A stretch of 64,000 nt of DNA from Rhipidocladum racemiflorum (lineage: Eukaryota; Streptophyta; Magnoliopsida; Poales; Poaceae), in contig CM070578.1 of the NCBI GenBank assembly GCA_036346355.1, positions 17,374,501-17,438,500 of the forward strand, given 5' to 3'. Position numbers and translations under genes: made by a program. Under the pieces are notes generated by a model that made no database searches, was not told the DNA's origin, and saw only the letters and a program-made list of their open reading frames with translations. Of this stretch, positions 34,248-43,711 are shown piece after piece (the first letter of the stretch is position 1; each line of letters opens with the position of its first letter).

Positions 34248-36836
34248 ATGGAGGGCGAGCGCCAGGAGGGCGCTGCGGCAAATGGGCTGGGAGGGGAGAA
34301 CTACGTTGTCATGAAGGCCGACGACGAGGGCGGTGATCACGGGGATCTCGCCGGCGGGGAGACGGCGGGCGGATCCGTGGCCGCCGCGCCGGCGCCCGAG
34401 GAGCCGACCAGGGCGCCGACCAAGGTGCGGGGTTCGCGGAATTCTGCTTCTTGGCTTACCCTGTGGTGCTGTGTAGTGATCCATTGCTAACGTTGGGTGT
34501 TGCTGTGCGCAGAAGGGTGTATCCGGAGACGCGAGCGCGGGGAAGAAGGGGAAGGTGCAGAACAGCAAGGTGGTCACCTCGGGGGCGGCGGCGGCGAGGG
34601 GGAAGAAGCCCGGGGTGTCGAAGAGCTCCTCGTTCCCGGCGAGAGGGGCCGCGGCCGCCAGTGCCAAGAAGGGTGGCACCGCGCCGGCGGCGCTGAAGCA
34701 AGCGAAGCCGGAGGGGAAGGGTGCCGTGTCCAATGGATGGCTGCAGCGACGATGGCTGCGGCGAGGCCGCACAGGGCGTCGCCGGCGCGCGTGCCCACGC
34801 GGTGGGTTGCCGCGCTCTGCACCGCCTGCTTCCTTCTCGGCGTCTGCGTCGTCAATAGGTTCGCATTTGCCCCCAAATCCGTTTGTTTTCTCTTTGAGGG
34901 AGACCCCGTTTCTTCCTCTCCAGGCTTTACCTGCCCCAATCTTTTCTTTTGGCCACAAAGTAAGGCAATGCTCATCGATTTCAAGGCCGAAAATGGTGAT
35001 GTTTACTCTACTTTTGCAGATATTGGGCGGTTCCAGAGCCATCCGATTGCCCAAACAAGGTAATGTGTAGATTTATTTACACCTTCTTTATCTTTCTTTG
35101 ATGCTCATATGGATGCACATTGCCAATTGATCCAATTATGCAGGCAAGTTCTGACCATTCAAGGGCCGTATTGAACCAAGTGTCGCAAACTCGCGAAATC
35201 ATCGTGTAATGTCTGAAGATTGAACAGTCACAACCCTTGTGACCAACTTTGGATTTGCTTATAGTGTTTCTATTTGCAGGGCGTTGGATAAAACAATATC
35301 TGACATCGAGGTGCGCCTGGCTGCTGCTAGAGCCGCGCAGGCAATGAGCCAAGGCGTGTCGCCGAGTGATTCACGGGGTGACCAGGGAAGCATGCGGCCT
35401 AGAATGTTTTTTGTCATGGGCATTGTGACCACGTTCGCTAATCGTAAGCGCAGAGACTCTATCAGGCAGACGTGGATGCCGCAAGGTAGAACCTTTTCTT
35501 TTCTGTGTAATGCACTGCAGAGGTTTTCTTTCATATGTACCTAATTTGGTGCTTTCTAGGTGAGCATTTGCAAAGGTTGGAGAAGGAGAAGGGCATTGTC
35601 ATCCGTTTTGTTATTGGACACAGGTATGGTCTAATTTAGACCTGGAAAAGCAGTCATTGTTCTACCTTAATTTATCACTGAATTATTGGACTTACTTCTT
35701 GTAGTACATTAAAGCATATAACTTGCAGGTTAAGTGAAATCATGCTGATGACCTAAATTCCTAATGAGCACATGGTACCGCGCCGGCGGCGCTGAAGCAA
35801 GCGAAGCCGGAGGGGAAGCACCGAAATTGAGTAATCCGTTACTTGAAGTCAGAAGTTTTCAATTTTTAGTCGCATTGCAGTGAACTTGGTTTCAATCTTC
35901 TTTGACTTTAGCCTGTCAAGTTCGGATTGGTGGACGCGGCTTCGAATGATGCTTCTTCTGAAGTCCAAGAGTAAGTGCTTAGTCGTATTACCAACTTGTA
36001 TTTTAGGTCATCTTTTTCTTGGTTCTGGATTGCAAGTTCGGTTGTTGTATAAATAGTGCGCACAATTAATGTGGGTCGGTTGGGTCTTCGTCCCAGTTGC
36101 AATGCTTGCCAAAATTGATACAACAAGCAGCGTGGTGTACTGTTGCACCAATTGATTGGTAGAAAACAACATGATTTTCATCATTTCTCGATGGTTACTT
36201 GGGCTGAAATTGCTGATTCTGGATAACAAGTCAAATGAGAATACCACCAAACCTTTGAAACAGACACTGCCAGGGAAACCGGAGGATGATGCGCACTCCA
36301 CCACATCGTAAAGCATTCTTATTTTCCTAAGGGTTGCTCAGTGCTCACATATTCTTTCCTATGTTATTAATATACAACGTTGTCATTTGGTATTGTTCCA
36401 GGAGTACCAATACTCCCCGAGCAGCAGCTCTACGCAAGAGTGCTTCTTGCCTCCGTTTTAGTTTCAGATTGGAGGAGCGTCTTTGAGAAGCGAAAGGAGG
36501 TGTGCTAATTTTCATAGTGACGTGTGTTAATACATAGTTTTCATGTAGTCTGTTTTTTCTTTTCTTATACTGAACAAGCATAGTTGTGCCTTACTTTCAG
36601 TTTTTCCAAAAGCTTGAAGAGAAAATCCATGCAAAGGAGCTTGAACAAACGAATTTGCAGGCAAAATCTAAGGTGAGAACTACCTTCACTTCTCTTTAAT
36701 CCTTTGGAATATTTGTATGTTTTGGTTTCTGAAAATTAATTCATTACTCAGGAGAGCCAAGAGGCTGAGATCAAACAGCTTAGGAAGAGCCTGACAATTA
36801 AAGCAACACCTATGCCAAGCTTTTACAAGGAGCAGG
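34248..36836 (+). pseudogene. WVD2-like (TPX2-domain) gene fragment, interrupted
   Basis: Exon 1 (34248-34424) and exon 2 (from 34513) encode an Ala/Gly/Lys-rich N terminus with SKSSSFPARG, as in plant WVD2-like proteins. After an inserted galactosyltransferase fragment, homology resumes with FSFRLEER (about 36455), then FFQKLEEKIHAKELEQ (36601-36672) and AEIKQLRKSLTIKATPMP (36753-36836), the TPX2 domain. Introns are retained, so capture was at DNA level. The EKRKE segment is out of frame with the preceding exon. Intact family members bind and bundle microtubules. The copy stops at SFYKEQ, where the TLC fragment begins, so the C terminus is missing. Confidence 0.85.
34737..35623 (+). pseudogene. 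Beta-1,3-galactosyltransferase 5' gene fragment
   Basis: Exon 1 (34737-34858) starts with its own ATG and encodes a short basic stretch and a signal-anchor helix (WVAALCTACFLLGVCVV). A second exon (about 35144-35205) encodes SSDHSRAVLNQVSQTREII. Exon 3 (35280-35485) encodes ALDKTISDIEVRLAAARAAQ then RPRMFFVMGIVTTFANRKRR, the start of the galactosyltransferase domain. Exon 4 (35560-35623) encodes EKEKGIVIRFVIGH. The catalytic DXD region and the rest are absent. Intact homologues are Golgi type II membrane enzymes of GT31. The fragment lies inside the WVD2-like fragment, between two copies of a 45-bp WVD2-like segment. Confidence 0.85.
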
Positions 36837-36841
36837 AAAAC

Positions 36842-38328
36842 CATATCATATTCATCACAAATAGTATCACTGGCACAATAGATACCAGAAGACAAGCAAA
36901 GGTGCCCATCTTCATAATCTGTCAATAAACAAGTATTAAGTCAGAAATAACAGTGTGATAGTTGTGCAGTTGTGATGTATATTGAATTCAGAAGAACCAC
37001 AAAGTACCTGATCATAATGTGAAAATATATGATGAAACAAGTAGATGAACAGAATTATCCTTCCCACCTGCATGAGTCATTTTCTTTCAACGTTAGCAGA
37101 CCAAGCTACAGAAAGCTCCAACATACAGTCATAAGAGAAATCCATCATACCAATTAGGCCAATAGATTTTACTGAACTTGAGTGTTGATTTTTTTTTTAC
37201 AATTAAAAACCTGAGTATGGATTTGCATTAGTTAGTCACATTTGCAGCTGTTAATTTGGATTTTATTGAACTTGAGTATTGATTTTTTACCATTAAAAAA
37301 CTGAGTATGGATTTGTATCAGTTAGTCACATTTGCAGCTGTAAATTTGATAATTTAATATCAAACGGCAATGAGTTAGGAAGGGTTTATTTCTACTTACA
37401 ACAATTCAATATTCGAATGGTCTGATAAAATCTATTGTGATGTGCAACTGCAAATTCCACTTTTTAATGTAGGACAAGATAGATGAAACACAACGATTAC
37501 CAGAGTAGAAATACACATGTACACCAATATTACCCACAATGGAAAACAAGCTATTGGTCCAACATAAGTACAGAACCCCAATTAGTCAATAGGAAATTGC
37601 AAGGTTGAAAGAAATTGTGAATTGGAAAAACCTAGAGAGAATACCAGAATTAACAAATTTGGATGTGGTTATTTAGCTCAGTGCCTTTTCCAAACATGCA
37701 TGCATCAGATCGCATGATTTCCATCCTATTAAAATTAGTTTCGTTGTTTATAAACGATATAATGTTTTATGACACAGTAGGAGTGACAAGTGAAGTATTT
37801 TGTGCTTACCAGCCAAGTAACAAGCATTGCAACTCCGTTGATAAGGTATGCTTTAGATCTTTTCATTCCAGCAATATCAAGAAACCTTGATGACACAGGA
37901 GAGAATAACAGCTTAGATGGATTAAAAGAACATCCAAATAACATTTTATGTAATTTGTTTGTTTATTCAGTTACCATCTTAGGTTGATTCCTGGTGTGGT
38001 AGTCTCAGAGATGAGAGCCATGAATGTGTATATCTGTGCTTCCTCGGAAAGCATAGAGTACACTACAGAAATAAGTGACAGTAAGTGGTGGATAACCTGA
38101 CAGAGGACACCGAGAGTAAATGGTAGAGTAGACGCAGATAATGCAGTTTACACGAATTGAATGAGAGCAGTGGACCAAGGTTAGTTAGTTAGAAGTTAGA
38201 ACGGAAAATGGGAGGGAAAGAAGGGGAAGGTAAGATGAAACAGGTCAACTTACGTACTCCATTCCACCAAGGGAAGGGTAAAACCAAAATATCATGGCAA
38301 GGTCTGCAATGAAGTACCCAACAGAGAC
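36842..38328 (-). pseudogene. TLC-domain (TMEM56-like) membrane protein gene fragment
   Basis: Four exons are visible on the - strand. 38328-38254 encodes VGYFIADLAMIFWFYPSLGG. 38096-37975 encodes VIHHLLSLISVVYSMLSEEA and TTTPGINLRW. 37885-37810 encodes FLDIAGMKRSKAYLINGVAM. 36918-36842 encodes MKMGTFACLLVSIVPVILF. They join at GT-AG sites into the middle and C-terminal part of a TRAM-LAG1-CLN8 domain, with the usual HH and TTP motifs. The 5' exons and the last residues are missing, and an exon between 37810 and 36918 may be lost. The orientation is opposite to the other two captured fragments. Confidence 0.82.
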
Positions 38329-38588
38329 CTGGTAAACATGAGATTCAGCTCATATGAGGCAAGGGAACAAAAGATATAGATGTCAAACAAAAAAATATTC
38401 ATCACGAATAGTATATTCCTGAAGTTATACGGGAAATTCTAAAGCGTATAAGGGATTAGATGGTTTTTAATGATAAACAGTTGCTATGTTACTTTATGCA
38501 CTTGCTTGTGTAATCAACGATATAATAATAACTCCCTGTATCTTTCTTTTATGCACATCTTACTATACTTCATTACCAAAACATATAA

Positions 38589-38878
38589 GAGCATCTCCAA
38601 CAGTTTCCTATAATTTGACTCCCAATAATCTTGGATTGGGAGCTTCCTAAAATTTTTGGCCTTTAAAAAAATGGCTATTCTCCAACAGTTCACATTTTCC
38701 CCAAAAAATAGTGATTGGGAAAGCACACGAGCGTCCAATATCTGGCCACTTCGGCCAGAGTTTTTGGGCGTGCAGAGATATTGGGATTCTGATAGGGTAA
38801 CTGTTGGAGCGGTAATTTTTTCATTTATTCCTAAAAAATAATTTTAGGAATGAGTTTTGGGAACTATTGGAGATGCTC
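38589..38878. mobile_element. MITE with GAGCATCTCCAACAG ends
   Basis: The 290-bp element starts GAGCATCTCCAACAGTT and ends GGAGATGCTC. TAA flanks it (38586-38588 and 38879-38881). The ends and duplication mark a Tourist/PIF-type MITE. It lies within the Helitron just before the 3' hairpin. Confidence 0.82.
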
Positions 38879-39523
38879 TAACACCTTTTGCTTATTTGAA
38901 TTGTATTACTAAATATCGCCGTAGCGTTAGCACGGGCAATATACTAGTCTATTTAGTGAATCAGTAGCTTGCATGATTAGTGAATACTAAATATTTACTG
39001 AATTAGTAGCTTGCATGATTAGTGAATATGGGTGAGTCTCTAATCGCATGATGGGCATGCGCTGAGTCTCTAATCGCACTATGGACATGCGGTCGCATGA
39101 TTTGATATAAATCATGATTTGATATAAATCATGAAATGGGGGATTTAATCTTGGGATTGCGACTGATCAATGGTGGAATGGTGTTGCGACTGATGCTGAT
39201 CAGTCGCGGTGGCGCACTGGTAGCTATTCTTGTAAAAAAAATCAAGATATATTTTTGTAATTTATATATAAGAAATGATTATTTAAAAAATTCCTCTTTC
39301 TTCTCTCGGCGGCCGGCGCTACTCCTCTCTCTCTCTCCCTCCCGGCGCCCCCGCTCCCTCCCTCTCTCCCTCTCACGCGATGGTCGCGCCACCGTGGCGT
39401 AACAGGCCTTTCAGTCGCTACCCCGTGGCACGACAGATGATCAATTTTGAGAAAAAAAAAATGTTCGCGGTATATTTTTTAATTTTACGAATAAAAAATA
39501 ATTATTTATAAAAAAAATTTCTG

Positions 39524-40243
39524 AACGCACATACACTTCTAAACTGGATGAACACCAGCGTTTGATGAACTGGTCGCGCACCTACACACTTATCCATCTA
39601 GCGACGTGCCAATACCAATTTAGATACTAGTACAAAGGAAGACACATCATAACAGCGCCAGGCATCATTACTAGCACCGTGACTTGCAAGCTTACAGGCG
39701 ACTTTGTTAAAAGACCAGAAACAGTAAAAAGAACTAAGAGCCTCTCGAAAAAGAACGAAGAGCATCGGCCTCCGGGATTAGAACTCCAAATGCTATGTGA
39801 TGCAGTGAAGCACTACAGGTCGCATCTCACGCGTGGCATCACCAAGTATACCAACACATTTCCTTAAAACAAACAGCAGCAACGCAAACACACAACTGAA
39901 ATACACAGATGCTTAGAAATCGATCCGGAATAGAGAGCTACACAAGGGTAAAACTAGTCTAGCTTGCTTATTTATTCATCACAACCAGGGCGGCTTGTCA
40001 CCGATTATTGTTCCAAAATAATAAATACAACAGCACAACTACAAGCGCTAGATATAGCTCCGTGTCGCGGAAATAACATTACAGGATGAAGGGGGTGGAA
40101 ATCTCGGTACGATCCAAAGTCATGTTCCTTCGCCAAGGAGCACCAACACAGAAGACGGTCTCTAGGAACAAGTTAACCCTCAGAATACCAAGAATAGAAC
40201 ACAATGATGAATCGTGTTGCTCTCCTCCTTTGAAGCTCCACCC
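39524..40243 (-). other. Spacer and probable V-ATPase c 3' UTR
   Basis: No coding similarity is seen. The part next to 40243 presumably carries the 3' UTR of the - strand V-ATPase gene; AATAAA-like signals on the - strand could not be fixed with confidence. The stretch starts at the outer end of the fold-back arm. Confidence 0.35.
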
Positions 40244-41878
40244 CTACTCCGCACGAGATTGGCCGGCGCGGGAGGAGAGGATGATACCGACGATGAGGCC
40301 GTACAGAGCAAGAGCTTCCGCAAAGATAAGGATGAGAATCATGCCCACGAACAACTTTGGCTGTTGTGCATTGGCCCTGCAGAGGAGGTAAAACCAGAAT
40401 CAAATAAGCATCTCAACAGCCTGCAGCAAAAGTGGTTATCTGTAGAAAGATTGCTCTGTCACTACCGGGAGATACTAGCAACAGAACGATGGACATCCTA
40501 TTGATGTTCTCTTTGAATAAACTCGTTGCGCAACAAAGCTACAGATGCAAAAAAGAGAATAAAATTTTTGCATGTCAATACTTTCTGAAATTTTTTTTTT
40601 TTTACAGCAGGCCAATGAAGAATCCAGTTAAATTGCTAGCGGCAGTATTTGCAAACCAAAACAGCACGATTGTTGTAACTGAGACCGTAGTCTCTTAGGA
40701 GTCGAATAGAAGAGGTTGTAAGAATTCTACAAGAAACCAAGAAATAATTTTAGACAATGTCAAGGGGGTCAACAGGACCATTAATAAATTATGAACTGAA
40801 ACTAGAGGGAGGAAAATGAATTATGAAATCTCAAATGACAGCTAAAAGACATCCCAGTAGTCCCAATGAATCCTGAATCCACCATTACCATGTTCACAAT
40901 CAGACTTGCATGTTTGAAGGATACCACGAGACAGCTCTATCTTGATTTCCATTTTATAGGAACAGCAAACGGACAGGACACCTTACTATCCGCAACTCCC
41001 TAAAGTACGCGCAATTCAGCGGAAGGGATGTTGGCATGAAAGTTTTTTTCAAAATTCGGAGATCGCAATGCCTCACTGCCATTGATGTTCTCTCCATACA
41101 TACCAGCATAATTCAAGTCAAACTGGTCTAGGAACATAAAGCTTATCTGTAATTTTCCATCATCTCGTCTGTACATTATAATGACCCATGCCCAAATTAC
41201 AAGAGAACCGAACACTTCCTTATTTTCATCAATTATACTCAACAGTTCAGCCATCACCGATCACATACGACACCCAATCTAGAATCAAGTAGCATGCTGC
41301 TGCTCTAATTAGTCTCGTCAGGATTAAGACTAGTTTCCTTCACTAGCACAAGATTTAAGGATGTTCCTAGTTAGCACCGTACAGTTCTAGTTTCTTAATA
41401 ATAATAATAATACCTGACTCCGGCGTCGCCGACGATGCCGATGGCCATGCCTGCCGCGAGGCCCGCGAGTCCGCAGGCGAGGCCGGAGGAGAGGTGGGCG
41501 TATCCGTCGAAGAGGAAGTAGGGCTTGGCCTTGGGGTTGATCCCGGTGGAGATGATGACGGCGATGATGAGGCCGTAGATGCCGAGCACTCCGGCCATGA
41601 CGACGGGGACGATGGACTTCATGACGAGCTCCGGGCGCATGACCCCCATGGAGGCGACGCCCACCCCGCTCTTGGCCGTCCCGTAGGCGGCGCCCATGCC
41701 TGCAGATCATGCCAAGAATGTCGAGCGCACGCTGATCTAGCGGGGATCACGGGAGATCTGACGACGGCGAAATTAGGCGAGACGGAGGCGGGTGCTTACA
41801 GGAGAAGACGAGGGCCGCGGCGGCGCCGAGGAATCCGAAGAAGGGGGCCGTTTCATCTCCGCTGAAGGTGGAAGACAT
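40244..41878 (-). CDS. V-type proton ATPase 16-kDa proteolipid subunit c
   Basis: Three exons on the - strand (41878-41800, 41699-41414, 40376-40244) join at GT-AG introns into a 165-aa frame ending TAG, exactly the usual length of plant subunit c. Four membrane helices are evident: [53 protein letters not shown]; and [20 protein letters not shown]. Glu142 in helix 4 is the essential proton-binding carboxylate. Subunit c forms the rotor ring of the V0 sector in tonoplast and endomembranes. The two introns (100 bp and about 1.04 kb) contain nothing else recognisable. A microsatellite-like AATAATAATAATA lies just inside the second intron. The 5' flank has CCTATAATAAC on the - strand at about 41990-42000 as a TATA-like element. 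Confidence 0.95.
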
Positions 41879-42592
41879 CGCCGCCGTCGGTGATGCGGAT
41901 CTCGCCGGAGAATCACAGGAGAGGAGACCAGATACGATGAGCAAAGACGCGTGCGTCGTACATGTGATGTGTGGACCAGGAGATGACAAGTTATTATAGG
42001 TCTTGCTAGTCTTTCGTTGGTGGGCTTTCGTGGCGGGCTTGTTCTTAATTATGGGCCTCATGGAGGCCCAGCTCTGGTCTTCTTAATTATTCCTTAGGTT
42101 TTTGTTCTTCTCCCTTTCTTTTTCTTCTCCGACAACAAGCAGTCAAGCACTGCTAGAAAATATCCTTTCTGCACTGCAACAATCTGCGGAGGTACTCAGG
42201 TCCGTTCGTTTCAGTTTTATATAGCACCTGCTTAAAAAAAATTAGTTACTGAAGTAAGAACTTTAAATAGTTTTTTTAGAATCAGAACCTACTCTCTACA
42301 TAGAATCAAAATCTGGCTGGAACCTGATTCTCATTTATTCTTGTTGATTCTCGTCAGCCCAGTCTGAAACCTAAAAGACACAGTCAACTCAACCCAATTC
42401 TCCCATAATCAAAAGCAACATCTCCCATAATCTAGAATCTATGATCCAAAAGTTGAAACAAACCAACCTTAATACTATGCCTATCAGGTTTGTTATTAGC
42501 CATCTTTTTAGAATTGGGATTAGGTAGCCTCTTTAAATTGGTGCTCTCAGAAGAGGAGATCCTATCATGCCTTTTCTTATTTATGAGATTTA
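41879..42592 (-). promoter_or_regulatory. V-ATPase c upstream region
   Basis: Read on the - strand, the first 130 bp are a plausible promoter and 5' leader, with a TATAAT-type element about 115-125 bp before the start codon. Further upstream no gene or named repeat is seen before the Tourist-like MITE at 42593. Confidence 0.35.
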
Positions 42593-42974
42593 GGCCATGT
42601 TTGGATGGACTAAAACTAATTGTTAGCTGGCTAATGGCAAGAGCTAATTGTTAGCCAGCTAATAATTAGTCCATCTAAAATTAGTCCAGGGCTGTTTGGA
42701 TACATGACTAATGGTTGGACTAATTTCTTAGAAAAGTCATATCTGCCCCTCATAATGGGTGAGGAAATGAGGATAAGGCCAGCGCGAGGGTATTTCAGGT
42801 TTTTCCAAATGTTACATGCTATTAGCCCAAATTAGCTCCTCCCCACCAACTAATGGACTAATTGTTAGCTAAGGGGTTGGCTAAAAATTAGCCCACCTAT
42901 TAGTCTTCCTGTTTGGATAGACTAGGACTAATTTTTAGCCAGCTAACAATTAGTCCAGGGATCCAAACATGGCC
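42593..42974. mobile_element. Tourist-like MITE, copy 2
   Basis: The 382-bp element begins GGCCATGTTTGGAT and ends ATCCAAACATGGCC. TTA flanks it (42590-42592 and 42975-42977). It matches the 6595-6977 copy along its whole length in the same orientation, with only scattered differences. 42975-43711 has no gene. Confidence 0.88.
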
Positions 42975-43711
42975 TTATTCTTTCTTTTCTTGTGACGAGA
43001 TTTATTTCAACTGTGCATAGGCACACACCACACGTGGATGCACCTATTCATATTAGCACACGTACATCTAGGATAGAGTCGTACTTAAATGTCTTGGAAG
43101 ATAAAAGATATAGTATTTTGTGTGGATGGTAATGAATAAATGCATATAGTTAAGAGAGAATGAATAGAAGTATGGAAGAAAAGTCTCATTAAATCTATAT
43201 ACAATCTTTATGTTTGTGAATAAGATTATTCTAAAAAATAAGATTTATAAAAGTGAACGAAGAAAATAGAGGCAAATGATAAAACATTAATGTTTGCGGA
43301 GCACATAGGTGCGCGTCGTCTATGCTAGATTTCAACCCAGCTGTTGGGTGGAGTCAATTTCTCACATCTCTCTGCTAACCGGCCGGACAACAACGGGCTA
43401 ATCGTTTGTGCTAATTTGGTGCATGACATAAATTATACTATAAAAATTGGACTAAAAATTTTGTATAGAACTCACTTTAAAATATCTTATAATTATTATC
43501 AAAGCATACACAAAAAGATAAAGAGATATAACCTATTTATTTAAGTGATGTATAAGAAGTGAGAGTAAGTACTTTGTAAGTATGGAACTATTTACATATG
43601 TGTGTGTGTGAGTTGCACAAATACTACATATCTCGGAGGAGAAATTGAGAAATGAAAAAGGAAGAAATAAGAAGCAATAGAGGTTCCTACGCAGCTAGAT
43701 TTTACAAGTAA

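Larger units (their letters stand above)
33790..38947 (+). mobile_element. Non-autonomous Helitron carrying fragments of three host genes
   Basis: The right end has a hairpin (CCGT, AGCGTTAG, CACGG) followed by GCAATATACTAG and T at 38948, the classic Helitron 3' end (hairpin plus CTAG, inserted before T). Directly after it, the fold-back element resumes. The left boundary is placed at the hexanucleotide repeat and is less certain. The insert contains exons and introns of a WVD2-like (TPX2) gene, a beta-1,3-galactosyltransferase and an antisense TLC-domain gene. No Rep/helicase is present. Confidence 0.7.
32674..39523. mobile_element. Large inverted-repeat (fold-back) element hosting a Helitron
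   Basis: The sequence from 32674 to about 33720 (minus the inserted MITE) is an imperfect reverse complement of about 39000-39523. Matching landmarks are a TTTATAAATAAT end, a GCCACGGTGGCGCGACC block, a GA-rich block (32856-32937, with its CT-rich mate at 39320-39375) and an ATTAATC/CAGTCGCAA block. A word containing AATTAGTAGCTTGCATGATT occurs near the centre on both sides in the same orientation. The arms are roughly 550-620 bp. No transposase is present. Long arms suggest a MULE- or fold-back-type element, but no target duplication was resolved. Confidence 0.6.

Noticed and set aside
34122..35054. 310-aa open frame on the - strand
   Set aside because: It is antisense to the WVD2-like and galactosyltransferase exons, proline/arginine-rich from GC-rich codons, and lacks any domain. 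It is a shadow of the + strand fragments.
41494..41865. 123-aa + strand open frame with GDD repeats
   Set aside because: It is antisense to exons 1-2 of the V-ATPase c gene, and its composition is explained by that gene.
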